DNA of 64,000 bases from Chloroflexota bacterium. Lineage in GTDB: Bacteria; Chloroflexota; UBA11872. The notes below the pieces were generated by a model that did no database searches, had not been told where the DNA came from, and worked only from the letters and a program-made list of their open reading frames with translations. A program made the translations under genes and the position numbers. The stretch covers positions 1-64,000 of the forward strand of contig JAJECS010000031.1 of NCBI GenBank assembly GCA_022821905.1, read 5' to 3'. Shown piece by piece: positions 23,720 to 31,691 of this stretch. The stretch's first letter is position 1. Each line of letters starts with the position of its first letter.

Positions 23720-23968
23720 TCAGCGCGCCCGTTCCTTGAGTACCGTGCCGGTCTCTTGCGCCGGCCTGTGAGGCACGGATGCCTCAGCCTCGGCACGGTA
23801 CTCGTCCACCAAGGACTCGATGTCCTCACGGCCGATGCCCCGTGACCTAGCGTGCTGCTCTCCGTAGTGGAGCAGTTTGTGCCATTCCCACTCTTCCTTG
23901 AAGCGGAGCAGGGCGCCGCGTACCGCCTCTGTCTTCGACCGTCTCTTCCGTTGCACCTTCTCGTCCAT
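23720..23968 (-). CDS. Short ribbon-helix-helix/antitoxin-like protein
   Basis: The 82-residue protein reads MDEKVQRKRRSKTEAVRGAL followed by helices EEWEWHKLLHYGEQHARSRG and IGREDIESLVDEYRAE. The helix-turn-helix with KTEAV and the second IGREDIESLVDEYR segment are typical of CopG/VapB-like antitoxins. The usual N-terminal DNA-binding beta-strand is missing or very short, so it may be N-terminally truncated. No PIN toxin gene is adjacent. Its stop lies immediately upstream of, and probably overlaps, the DUF4393-like frame, suggesting a shared operon. Confidence 0.55.
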   Translation of the reverse strand: MDEKVQRKRRSKTEAVRGALLRFKEEWEWHKLLHYGEQHARSRGIGREDIESLVDEYRAEAEASVPHRPAQETGTVLKERAR

Positions 23969-24000
23969 TCGACATGCGCTTCGCAGACTCCGGCCCCCGC

Positions 24001-24243
24001 CTACCCCGGCCGGTGCCCCTCGGTCGCTTCGCCTCGCAGGGCGGCCAGGGCCTTCTGATAGGCGCGCTGGGACAGGAAGTGCCGCAACCGCGCGGGCGCA
24101 GAGCGGTCCATTCCCGCCGCGAGGCGGTCCACCTCGGCCAGGGCGGAGGCGACTTCCGGGCCGCGTCCCTGGTCGATGGCGTCCATCAGGCGCTCGAGCG
24201 CCGTCTCAAGTTCCGCCGCGCCGGGCCAGTCGTTGGCGGTCAT
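24001..24243 (-). CDS. Small hypothetical protein
   Basis: This 80-residue helical protein begins MTANDWPGAAELETALERLM and ends ALRGEATEGHRPG. It has alternating acidic and hydrophobic helices (LERLMDAIDQGRGPEVASALAEVDRLAAGMD) and no cysteines or membrane segment. I do not recognise a family. A proper ATG and compositional match to the genome (third-position GC high) support coding. It follows a palindromic repeat (24298-24325) on its 5' side. Confidence 0.5.
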   Translation of the reverse strand: MTANDWPGAAELETALERLMDAIDQGRGPEVASALAEVDRLAAGMDRSAPARLRHFLSQRAYQKALAALRGEATEGHRPG

Positions 24244-24297
24244 GCGTACGTTTCCACGCTCAGGGTGTGCGATTCGCCGTGCGCCCGCCCCGCAGCC

Positions 24298-24325
24298 GTA
24301 GGGGCGGTTCGCGAACCGCCCCTAC
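24298..24325. repeat. Dispersed palindromic repeat, family A
   Basis: A perfect 28-bp palindrome with half-site GTAGGGGCGGTTCG. Related copies with GGGTTTCAAACCC cores are at 26798-26826, 31959-31984, 37011-37036 and 55722-55749. Confidence 0.85.
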
Positions 24326-24350
24326 CAAAGCACGCGCCGCCAAGCACGCG

Positions 24351-24797
24351 TCAGCTCGCGAGCGCGGCGTCGAGGCTGATCTCGATGTTGTTGCGCAGCG
24401 CGTTCGAGATGGGGCAGCCCTGCTCGCCCTGGGCGGCCAGGTCGGCGAAGCCGTCGGCGTCGAGGCCGTCCACGGTTCCGCGCACGGTCAGTGCGCTCGA
24501 GGCAACCATCATGCCGCCGCCGGGCTTGGGCGCAAACGTGACCACCGCCGAGACCTCGAGCTGCGTGGGCGGATGCCCGGCCTCGGTCAGCGTGTGCGAC
24601 AGCGCCATGGCGTAGCAGCTGGCGTGCGCCGCGGCGACCAGCTCCTCGGGGCTGGTCTTGCCCTCGGGCTCCTCCGTGCGCGCGGCCCAGGTGACGCCCT
24701 GGGTCGCCATGGCGCCGCTGCCGACCGAGAACTCGCCGTCGCCCTCCAAGAGATTGCCGGTCCACACCGCGTCCGCGCGTCGCGTGATATCAGCCAT
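24351..24797 (-). CDS. OsmC/Ohr-family peroxiredoxin
   Basis: The 148-residue protein is an OsmC-type organic hydroperoxide reductase. Both redox cysteines are present: HASCYAMALSH (Cys58 region) and QGCPISNALRNN (near residue 130). The conserved Glu in PEELVAAAHASC aligns with the catalytic Glu. It protects against fatty-acid hydroperoxides and acts in the cytoplasm. ATG 24797 has AAAGGAAG a few bases upstream; the longer open frame is not needed. The gene is monocistronic, with 194 bp to the divergent TPP enzyme gene. Confidence 0.9.
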   Translation of the reverse strand: MADITRRADAVWTGNLLEGDGEFSVGSGAMATQGVTWAARTEEPEGKTSPEELVAAAHASCYAMALSHTLTEAGHPPTQLEVSAVVTFAPKPGGGMMVASSALTVRGTVDGLDADGFADLAAQGEQGCPISNALRNNIEISLDAALAS

Positions 24798-24991
24798 GGG
24801 TCTTCCTTTCGCAGCCTCGGGGTTCCCGCTGGGCGGGGTTGCGGTCATTGTGCGAAGGCGCCCATGAGCGGGCAAATCACGACCGCCCCAACGGCACGTC
24901 GCGAAGCGTCCAACCGCGTTCAGCCCGCCAGGCGCTACGCTAGCCCTGGCGACCGTCGCGGCCTGATCCGCAGAGACTCGGAGCGCTCCCC

Positions 24992-26593
24992 ATGCCGCAG
25001 CTCACCGGCGGGCAAGCCGTCGTCGACGGCCTGCGACGGGCCGGGATCACCACGCTCTTCGGCATTCCGGGCGTGCACAACGGCGGGCTGTACGACGCGC
25101 TGCTGGACGCCCCCGATTTGCGGCTGGTGATTACGCGTCACGAGCAGGGCGCGGCGTTCATGGCCGACGGCTACGCGCGCGCCTCGGGCCGCACCGCGTG
25201 CGTGGTCACGATCACCGGACCGGGCATCACCAACGCCTCCACCGGTCTGGCGGAGGCCTACGGCGAGTCGTCACCCGTATTGCATATCGCCACCGCCCTG
25301 GGCGTGCGGTCGGAGCCGGCGGAGACCGGCGAGCTGCACGAGCTGCGCGACCAATCGGGCCTGCTGCGGGCGCTGGTGGCGCATCACGAGCTCGTGGAAG
25401 CCGTGGCCGATATCCCGCACGCCATCCACCGGGCCCTGCGGGCCATGGCCGACGCGCGGCCCGGCCCGGTGAGCATCGAGATTCCGCTGGATCTGCTCAC
25501 GGCCACCGACGACGTGGCGCTGCCCGACCGGCTGCACACTCCTCCGCGCGCGCCCTCACCCGAGGCCATCGATCGTGCCGCCGCGTTGCTGGCCGACGCC
25601 GACGCGCCCCTGCTTTTCCTGGGCAGCGGCGCCATGGACGCCGGTCCCGAGGCCGCCGCCCTGGCCGAACGCCTGCACGCTCCGGTCCTGACCGCGCAAA
25701 CCGGCAAGGGCGCGATCCCCGAGTCGCATCCGCTCGCCCTGGGCTGCAAGAACCGCCGCGACGAGAGTCTTTACGAGTTCCTGCGCACGCGGGACCTCAT
25801 CCTGGTCGTCGGGTGCCGCCTGGGGGCGCGCATGACGGAGGACGGCCGCATGCCCCTGGCGCACACCGTGATCCAGATCGACCGCGACGCCGACGCGCTG
25901 GGCCGCGTGCACCCCGTTGCGGTGGAGCTGCATGCCGACGCCGCCACGGCGCTCAGCGAGTTGCTGGAAGCGCTGCCCGACCAGCCGGCGCGGGACGACG
26001 ACGGGCTCTCCGCTCAAGTGGACGCGCTGCGCCGCCTGCCCCAGGACGCGCTGGACGATCCGCGCTCCGCGGCCATCCTGGGCGCGCTGCGCGACGTGCT
26101 GCCGGCCGACGCGGTGCTCGTCAACGACATGACGCTCACGAGCTATCACGCCGCCACGCTCTTCCCGGTCGACGTCCCCCGCTCCTATATGTTTCCCATC
26201 TACTTCGGCACGCTCGGCTTCAGCCTGCCCGCCGCGATCGGCGCGCAGATCGCCTGCCCCGATCGCCCCGTGGTTTCGCTCAGCGGCGACGGCGGTTTCC
26301 TGTTCACGTCCGAGGAGCTGAACACCGCCATGCGTGAGTCCGTGCCGGTGGTGGCGGTGGTGTTCAACGACCAGTCGTACGGCGCCATCGACGGGCACTT
26401 TCGGAACATCTTTGGCGGCCGCAGCGTGGACGTGCGGCTGCGGAATCCGGACTTCGTGGCCCTGGGTCGCGCCTACGGCGCCGACGCCGAGGGCGTGGAT
26501 GATCCCGGCGCACTGGCCCAGGCCGTCAGCCGCGCCCTTCAGCGGCCAGGCCCCACGTTGATCGAATACCGCCTCGACCCCGTGTCGCCGTGA
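24992..26593 (+). CDS. Thiamine-pyrophosphate-dependent enzyme (acetolactate synthase-like)
   Basis: The 533-residue protein has the three-domain TPP architecture. The N-terminal Pyr domain holds the activating Glu in ITRHEQGAAFMADGYAR (about 47-63). A central domain carries LLFLGSGAMDAGPEA. The C-terminal PP domain has the GDGG-type metal motif SLSGDGGFLFTSEEL (about 430-444) then N in VVFNDQSYGAI. The family covers acetolactate synthase catalytic subunits, benzoylformate decarboxylase and oxalyl-CoA decarboxylase. No regulatory subunit (ilvN) is adjacent, so a catabolic decarboxylase role is at least as likely as branched-chain synthesis. Confidence 0.85.
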   Translation: MPQLTGGQAVVDGLRRAGITTLFGIPGVHNGGLYDALLDAPDLRLVITRHEQGAAFMADGYARASGRTACVVTITGPGITNASTGLAEAYGESSPVLHIATALGVRSEPAETGELHELRDQSGLLRALVAHHELVEAVADIPHAIHRALRAMADARPGPVSIEIPLDLLTATDDVALPDRLHTPPRAPSPEAIDRAAALLADADAPLLFLGSGAMDAGPEAAALAERLHAPVLTAQTGKGAIPESHPLALGCKNRRDESLYEFLRTRDLILVVGCRLGARMTEDGRMPLAHTVIQIDRDADALGRVHPVAVELHADAATALSELLEALPDQPARDDDGLSAQVDALRRLPQDALDDPRSAAILGALRDVLPADAVLVNDMTLTSYHAATLFPVDVPRSYMFPIYFGTLGFSLPAAIGAQIACPDRPVVSLSGDGGFLFTSEELNTAMRESVPVVAVVFNDQSYGAIDGHFRNIFGGRSVDVRLRNPDFVALGRAYGADAEGVDDPGALAQAVSRALQRPGPTLIEYRLDPVSP

Positions 26594-26703
26594 TGCCGCC
26601 CCTTGCCGTCAGGCAGCTGCCGATCGCTGGGCGTGGGGGAGGCTTCCCACGCTGGAGCCAGCCTGAGCCACCGGCCCCGCGGTATCCCGCGACGGGTGGG
26701 GGC

Positions 26704-26730
26704 TGGATTCCCGCCTTCGCGGGAGTGACC
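26704..26730. repeat. Dispersed palindromic repeat, family B
   Basis: GGATTCCCGCCTTCGCGGGAGTGACC, with GGGAATCC-like arms, in inverted orientation relative to 6127-6150. It sits in the noncoding region after the TPP enzyme gene. Confidence 0.7.
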
Positions 26731-26797
26731 GAGCGGGTGCGCCGCGGCCCCCACAACTCGCAGCGTTTCACCCGGCATTCAGCCCAGCCATGCCCGT

Positions 26798-26826
26798 GTA
26801 GGGGCGGCTTTGAAACCCGCCCCTAT
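26798..26826. repeat. Dispersed palindromic repeat, family A
   Basis: GTAGGGGCGG(CTTTGAA)ACCCGCCCCTAT is a slightly imperfect palindrome and a member of family A. Confidence 0.75.
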
Positions 26827-26916
26827 CGATTCCTCCGGCTGCCTCTGCCAACACACACCGCGGGCGATTCGCGAGTCGCCGGTCCGGGCAGCACCCTCCG
26901 ACCGGCCTGAAGCCTG

Positions 26917-27486
26917 ATGGCTTCCGATTCTCCACCCGCTCGCCAATGGCTGCGGCGCGCGGCCCAGATCCTGGGATTGGCGGCGGTTTTCACCATCGCG
27001 GTGCTGGCCGTCGTCTTCAGCGAGCAGGTGCAGGAGCGCTTCGCCGGACTCGGGTATCTGGCGGTGTTCGTCATCACCATCGTCGCCGCGGCCACGGTCA
27101 TCCTGCCGGCTCCCGGGGCGGTGAGCGTTGCCGCCTTCGGCGCCGTCCTCAATCCGTGGCTGGTAGGGCTGGTCGCGGCAAGCGGTCAGACCCTCGGCGA
27201 GCTCTCCGGCTACTACATCGGCTGGAGCGGGCGCGGGATCGTGCAGAACGTGCGCGGCTACGCGACGATCAAGCGCTGGATGGACCGGCACGGCGTGGCG
27301 ACGCTCTTCGTGCTGGCGATGATCCCCAATCCCGTGTTCGACGTGGCGGGAATGATTGCGGGCGCTAGCCGGTTCGGCGTGATCAAGTTCATCGCCGCCT
27401 CGTGGCCGGGGCGCGCCATCAAGAACACCGGCTTCGCCTTCGCCGGGGCCCTGGGCATCGAGTTGCTCGGCTTCCTCGGCGCGTAG
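26917..27486 (+). CDS. VTT-domain (TVP38/DedA-like) membrane protein
   Basis: The 189-residue protein has about five hydrophobic segments. Its VTT core includes GYLAVFVITIVAAATVILPAPGA (about 46-68), a short re-entrant GQTLGELSGYYIG (80-92) and FVLAMIPNPVFDVAGMIAG (131-149). The DedA/TVP38 superfamily includes lipid scramblases and flippases such as UptA, DedA and TMEM41B. It may move undecaprenyl phosphate or phospholipids across the membrane. The helix ending GRAIKNTGFAFAGALGI is typical. ATG 26917 is adopted from start of similarity; no strong Shine-Dalgarno is seen. Confidence 0.82.
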   Translation: MASDSPPARQWLRRAAQILGLAAVFTIAVLAVVFSEQVQERFAGLGYLAVFVITIVAAATVILPAPGAVSVAAFGAVLNPWLVGLVAASGQTLGELSGYYIGWSGRGIVQNVRGYATIKRWMDRHGVATLFVLAMIPNPVFDVAGMIAGASRFGVIKFIAASWPGRAIKNTGFAFAGALGIELLGFLGA

Positions 27487-27493
27487 GCGCTTC

Positions 27494-27652
27494 TCAGCCT
27501 CCGGGCGCCTCCGCGGGAGCCTCGGGTTCGCCGTCATCGTCGCTGGCCACGCGGCGTTTCAACTCGTCGTACGCGAAGAGCCCGATGGCCGCCAGGAACA
27601 GCAGCACCACCAGAAACCCAATGCCCGCCAGCAAGCCCGTGATCACCCGCAT
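27494..27652 (-). CDS. Small single-pass membrane protein (52 residues)
   Basis: This short gene would be missed by length cut-offs. It encodes MRVITGLLAG IGFLVVLLFL (one transmembrane helix, about 4-25), then AYDELKRRVASDDD and an acidic tail (GEPEAPAEAPGG). The start ATG 27652 has AGGTGG six bases upstream, with a further AGGAAAGG. The stop is TGA at 27494-27496. The topology (N-out helix, charged tail) and composition fit a real small membrane protein, but no family is recognised. It is convergent with the VTT gene. Confidence 0.6.
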   Translation of the reverse strand: MRVITGLLAGIGFLVVLLFLAAIGLFAYDELKRRVASDDDGEPEAPAEAPGG

Positions 27653-28271
27653 CGTCGACCACCTTTCCTCGCCGCGGATCGCGTCTTGCTCAGTATATCG
27701 CTGCCTACCGCCTCAACCGTTACGCCGCGGGCGCATCGAACGCGCCGCAGGTTGTGCGTCGGCAGCGGCGGGCGGTCTGCCGAAATGTCGCCGTTGGGCC
27801 GTGACGGACCTCGAGCCACCGTACGGATCGCGGCCGTCCGTGGCGACTCGTGCTGACAGCCGGACCCGGCTGCCCCGGCTCTTCACCCCGCCTTGCTGTT
27901 TTGTTCCATACACCTGTAACGCCCTCGGCGCCTCTGGTAGCGCCGCCCTGGCACCGGCGACGCCGCTTGGCTGGGCACGCGCCGCCGGCAATCGTGGCGC
28001 CTCTACTCCCGTTCTAGCAGCGCCGCGACACTGGTCGCCGCCTAGCTCCACTCGGTTGCCCAAGTGGTTCGCGTGCCGCCCCAGGCGGCGATGGCATCGA
28101 CAAACCCGCCGCGCTCTGGTATCGCCCGGCGTCACGGGTGCACCGTGCTTTAAGAATCCTTGCCGTCACTTTGGGAAATTCCGACGCTAACAGGTTTGGA
28201 GGCCTGTTGCGACGCCTATCGGCGACGGCTACTCTATAGCCTCCCGTCGAGCTCCAGGAGCCCGCCTCCCG
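27653..28271. other. 619-bp region upstream of dnaA without a clear gene
   Basis: No convincing ORF on either strand has family similarity. rpmH, expected upstream of dnaA in many bacteria, is not found. No perfect DnaA box (TTATCCACA) is seen. The only clear signal is the dnaA promoter at 28207-28235. The segment is GC-rich with several GCC/GGC repeats; its role is unknown and it may be part of a bipartite origin or simply spacer. Confidence 0.45.
28207..28235 (+). promoter_or_regulatory. Candidate dnaA promoter
   Basis: TTGCGA (28207-28212) and TACTCT (28230-28235) are separated by 17 bases. A second TATAGC overlaps the -10. The transcript would start about 28 bases before the dnaA TTG start. 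Confidence 0.6.
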
Positions 28272-29630
28272 TTGGCCGAAGTCCTCCCCAATCGAACGTG
28301 GGAAGCCGCGCTCGGCGTACTGCAACTCGAGGTTCCCAAGGCCGAGTATCTCGCTTGGTTTCAGGGCGCCCGCCTCGTGGAAGCGAGCGACGGCGAGTTC
28401 GTGGTGGGCGTCCCGACCGTCTTCGCCAAGGAGATCGTCAACCGCCGCTACCGCGATGTTGTGACGCGGGCGGCGTCGAAAGCTTCCGGTCGTGACGTAG
28501 CCGTTACTATTGTGGTCAGCCCGTCCGCAACTCCCGTCACGCCGCCCGCACTTGCCGATCCTCCGCCCAAGGCGTCCGCGGCGCGACCATCGGTCGGGCT
28601 GCATCCGCGGCTGACCTTCGAACGCTTTGTCGTCGGCACCGCCAACCGCCTCGCCCACGCCGCCGCCCTGCGCGTCTGCGAGGCGCCGGGCCACGCCTAC
28701 AACCCGCTGTTCATCTACAGCGGCGTGGGCCTGGGCAAGACCCATCTGCTGCATGCGATCGGCCACGCCATCGCGGCCCGCGATCCCGACGCCCGGGTGC
28801 TCTACGTCCCGTGCGAGACGTTCACCAACGACCTGCTCCACTCGATCCGCACCGAGGACCGCGGTGCCCGCGCGCGCCGCTTCCGCGAGCGCTATCGCTC
28901 GGTCGACGTCCTCCTCATCGACGACGTGGAGTTCCTTTCGCGGACGGAAACCTCGCAGGAAGAGGTTTTCCATACGTTCAACGCGCTGTATTCCCAAGGC
29001 CGCCAGATTGTGCTCAGCAGCGACCAGCCGCCGTCGGAGATTCCCCGCCTCTTCGCCCGCCTGCGCAGCCGCTTCGAGTCCGGCTTGGTCGCCGATCTCC
29101 AAGCGCCGGACCTCGACCTCCGCCGGGCGATCCTGGAGACCATCGCCGCGAGCGAAGGCGCCCGGCTGCCTTCCGACGTGGCGGACTTTCTGGCGCACCG
29201 CGTCCGCCGCAACATGCGCGAGCTCGAAGGCGCCCTTCGTCGCACCTTGATCTATGCCGAGTTGAGCGGGTTGCCGCTGACGCCTGACACGGCGGCTCGC
29301 GCCCTCGACGGCCTCGGCGCCGCGTCGCACCCGCGCCCGATCGCCGCGCGCCACGTGCTCGACCGCACAGCGGCACATTTCGCCGTGCCTCTCGAGGACC
29401 TCTCCGGATCCCGTCGAGACGCCCCCACCGCTCACGCCCGCCAGGTGGCCATGTATCTTCTCCGCAACGACTCGTCCCTCTCGCTGCCGGAGATTGGGCG
29501 AACCCTCGGCGGCCGCGACCACACCACCGCGCTTCACGGCTGCCGCAAGATCGAGCGGCTCATCCAGTTGGACGACCGCCTCAAGAACGACATCGAGACC
29601 ATTCGCGCTCAACTCGCGGACATCGCCTAG
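28272..29630 (+). CDS. dnaA: Chromosomal replication initiator protein DnaA
   Basis: DnaA binds origin DnaA boxes and melts DNA for replication. The 452-residue protein has domain I (1-80), a short linker, an AAA+ domain III from about 111, and the DNA-binding domain IV (about 345-452). Seen are Walker A GVGLGKTH (151-158), Walker B LLIDDVEFL, sensor RLRSRFESGLVADL and the C-terminal DnaA signature GGRDHTTALHGCRKI. TTG 28272 is the start; CAGGAG lies about 13 bases upstream. Domain II is unusually short and Pro/Ala-rich, but length is normal for some lineages. It lies next to a DnaA-box-bearing intergenic region and parAB. Confidence 0.97.
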   Translation: MAEVLPNRTWEAALGVLQLEVPKAEYLAWFQGARLVEASDGEFVVGVPTVFAKEIVNRRYRDVVTRAASKASGRDVAVTIVVSPSATPVTPPALADPPPKASAARPSVGLHPRLTFERFVVGTANRLAHAAALRVCEAPGHAYNPLFIYSGVGLGKTHLLHAIGHAIAARDPDARVLYVPCETFTNDLLHSIRTEDRGARARRFRERYRSVDVLLIDDVEFLSRTETSQEEVFHTFNALYSQGRQIVLSSDQPPSEIPRLFARLRSRFESGLVADLQAPDLDLRRAILETIAASEGARLPSDVADFLAHRVRRNMRELEGALRRTLIYAELSGLPLTPDTAARALDGLGAASHPRPIAARHVLDRTAAHFAVPLEDLSGSRRDAPTAHARQVAMYLLRNDSSLSLPEIGRTLGGRDHTTALHGCRKIERLIQLDDRLKNDIETIRAQLADIA

Positions 29631-30016
29631 CGGTTCATCGTCGATGTTTCACGGTGGGACGCTTCCGTAAACGATTCCCCACTTTCCCGCTCCCCGCGCC
29701 GTGCCGATCCGTCGGCCATTCTCAATGGTGGGACGCGGCGGCCCCGCCTTCACCACCTCTTGTGTGTGGACAACCATGTCCCTCCTGTGGATAACCACGC
29801 TTCATTGTTGATACATCGATCCCCGTGCGCCGGCGCCGCTTGCTCGGCAGCGCCTGTCCACGCTCTCCCACAGATCGTCCACCCCCGTCCAATTCGGCAC
29901 CAATTCCAGATCGCTTCGAGTCGCCGGCGGGCCACCGAGCGCAATCCACGGATTCCCCTTACCGACGACTATTACTCCGAGACTTGGTATAGATCAGGAA
30001 TCTCCTAGCGGAAGAC
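29631..30016. other. Candidate chromosomal origin (oriC) between dnaA and parA
   Basis: This 386-bp gap between dnaA and parA carries one perfect DnaA box on the minus strand (TGTGGATAA at 29786-29794) and one close variant TGTGGACAA at 29765-29773. Weaker matches are CTGTCCACG (29854-29862), TCGTCCACC (29875-29883) and TGTGGATTG (30018-30026). AT-richer tracts lie around 29800-29820 and 29965-29995. The position and boxes support an origin, but the cluster is sparse compared with well-studied origins. A degenerate half parS (29645-29653) is also present. Confidence 0.55.
29988..29993 (+). promoter_or_regulatory. Possible parA promoter -10 element
   Basis: TATAGA at 29988-29993 follows TTGG (29984-29987), giving an extended -10 (TGG-TATAGA) 23 bases before the parA GTG. 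No good -35 is visible at 17 bp. Confidence 0.4.
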
Positions 30017-30766
30017 GTGTGTGGATTGACAGCCAGCATCTACGCGATTGCGAACCAGAAGGGCGGGGTGGGCAAGACCACGACCGCGGTGAACCTCGCG
30101 GCGGCCCTTGCCGTCCGGGAACATCGCGTGCTGCTCATCGACTTTGACGCGCAGGGCAGCACCAGTCGATTGCTCGCTGAAGACCCGGCGTCATCCACGA
30201 TTGCCGACGTGCTCGTTGAAGGGGCCCCGGTCGAGAGTGCGACGGTGACGACGGGACGCCGCGGCTTGATGCTCATGCCCGGCGACGGAGCGATGGCCGA
30301 GTACGTCCTCGGCGATCCACGCGTGTTGCGGCGCGCCCTGGAGCCGGTGATCGACCGCTATGCGTACGTCATCATCGATTGCCCGCCGTCGCTGGAGGGC
30401 GCCACGCTTCTCGCGCTGCTTACCTGCGACGAGGTGATCGTGCCGGTGCAGTGCGAGTACCTGGCGCTTGAGGGACTGGCCAGCTTGATGGAGGCGCTGG
30501 AAGGCGTGGGTCGAATGCGCGCCGAGCGGCCGGTCATGCGGTATCTGCTGACAATGTTCGACCGCCGCAATAATCTGGCGTGGGATGTGGCGCGCGAGGT
30601 GCAGGGGCATTTTGGCGAGCAGGTGGCGGAGACCGTGATTCCTCGGAGCGTGCGGCTCGCGGAGTCGCCGGGGTTCCGCCGAACGATCTTCGAGCACGAC
30701 CCGCGAGGTGCCGCGGCAGCCGCCTATCAGGCGTTTGCGGTCGAGGTGGAGCGGCATGGCGCCTAG
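30017..30766 (+). CDS. parA: Chromosome-partitioning ATPase ParA (Soj)
   Basis: The 249-residue Walker-type ATPase segregates the origin with ParB-parS complexes. The deviant Walker A KGGVGKTT (15-22), switch I DFDAQGSTSR and switch II IIDCPPSLEGAT are complete. The C-terminal helices match Soj/ParA. It starts at GTG 30017, with GGAAGA upstream (GCGGAAGAC). Its stop overlaps parB by 11 bases. A nearby parS supports ParABS function. A more compact start (TTG 30026) cannot be excluded. Confidence 0.93.
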   Translation: MCGLTASIYAIANQKGGVGKTTTAVNLAAALAVREHRVLLIDFDAQGSTSRLLAEDPASSTIADVLVEGAPVESATVTTGRRGLMLMPGDGAMAEYVLGDPRVLRRALEPVIDRYAYVIIDCPPSLEGATLLALLTCDEVIVPVQCEYLALEGLASLMEALEGVGRMRAERPVMRYLLTMFDRRNNLAWDVAREVQGHFGEQVAETVIPRSVRLAESPGFRRTIFEHDPRGAAAAAYQAFAVEVERHGA

Positions 30767-31625
30767 ACGGGCCCTTGGTCGGGGGCTGGAGAACGTGTTC
30801 GCCGACACCCTGGGGGCGCGCCGGTCGGTGCCGGTGAGCAGCATTGAGCCAAACCCGCGACAGCCGCGCCAGGCGATCGGTGACGCCGAACTTGAAGGGC
30901 TGGCGGCGTCGATTCGGCGGCATGGGGTGCTGCAGCCCGTCATGATCAGTGCACGGGACGATCACCCGGGTCGCTACTACCTGGTAGCGGGCGAGCGACG
31001 GTGGCGGGCGGCGCGGTTGGCGGGCCTGCGTGAGGTGCCGGCGACGATTGTGACGGTGGACGACCGCCGGCAGTTGGAGTTGGCCCTGGTGGAGAACCTG
31101 CAGCGGACGGACCTGGATCCGCTGGATCGCTCGCAGGCCTACCGGGTCATGCTGGAGGAGTTTGGTCTGACGCAGGAGGCGGTGGCGGAGGCGTTGGGTG
31201 TGAGCCGGCCGTCGGTGGCCAACGCCCTGCGGCTCCTCAACCTCGACGAGGCGTCGCTGGATGCGTTGCGTGCGGGCGAGATCAGCGAGGGTCACGCGCG
31301 GGCGTTGCTGAGCGTGACCGATGTGTCGGAGCGCGGTCGGCTGCTGGCGGCGATCAAGCAGCAGGGGCTGTCGGTCCGGGAAGCGGAGCGATGGGCGGCT
31401 GACGGCGAAGGGGACGAACCGGCGCGGGTGCCCCAGGCAAGCAGGGGCCCGACGGAAGCAGAGATCGCGTGGAACCGGGAAGTCGGCAGCGTGCTGGAGC
31501 GGATCCAGCGCAACCTGGGCACGCGGGTGCGGCTGCGGGGCGGCGAACGACGGGGCCGAATCGTCCTCGAGTACTACAGCGAAGAAGAGTTGGCGCAGCT
31601 CATTGACCGGCTGACGGTCGCCTAG
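30756..31625 (+). CDS. parB: Chromosome-partitioning protein ParB
   Basis: The 289-residue CTPase/DNA-binding protein spreads from parS to form the partition complex. N-terminal MAPRRALGRGLENVF is the ParA-stimulating segment. The ParB/Srx domain (about 25-110) has the CTP-binding VAGERRWRA box. The HTH LTQEAVAEALGVSRPSVANALRLL (about 135-160) reads parS. The C-terminal dimerisation helix ends LAQLIDRLTVA. The ATG at 30756 is chosen because the upstream frame overlaps parA. A perfect parS begins three bases after the stop. parA and parB overlap by 11 bp. Confidence 0.95.
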   Translation: MAPRRALGRGLENVFADTLGARRSVPVSSIEPNPRQPRQAIGDAELEGLAASIRRHGVLQPVMISARDDHPGRYYLVAGERRWRAARLAGLREVPATIVTVDDRRQLELALVENLQRTDLDPLDRSQAYRVMLEEFGLTQEAVAEALGVSRPSVANALRLLNLDEASLDALRAGEISEGHARALLSVTDVSERGRLLAAIKQQGLSVREAERWAADGEGDEPARVPQASRGPTEAEIAWNREVGSVLERIQRNLGTRVRLRGGERRGRIVLEYYSEEELAQLIDRLTVA

Positions 31626-31627
31626 GA

Positions 31628-31643
31628 TGTTTCACGTGAAACA
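31628..31643. promoter_or_regulatory. parS site (perfect 16-bp palindrome)
   Basis: TGTTTCACGTGAAACA exactly matches the universal ParB-binding parS. It lies three bases after parB. Confidence 0.97.
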
Positions 31644-31691
31644 CTGCGCGCGCACCGCCTGGCATGCCGGGTGCGGGGAGCAGGGGTAGCC

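Larger units (their letters stand above)
26594..26916. other. Intergenic region of 323 bp with two repeats
   Basis: No coding region is supported between the TPP enzyme and the VTT-domain gene. Contents are a family B repeat (26704-26730) and a family A repeat (26798-26826). No promoter stands out. Confidence 0.6.

Noticed and set aside
27653-28271. rpmH or RNase P RNA upstream of dnaA
   Set aside because: No RpmH-like basic peptide on either strand, and no RNase P consensus (GAGGAAAGTCC) in the region.
29645-29660. Third parS-like sequence (TGTTTCACGGTGGGAC)
   Set aside because: Only the left half matches; the right arm is GTGGGA instead of TGAAACA. ParB needs the palindrome.
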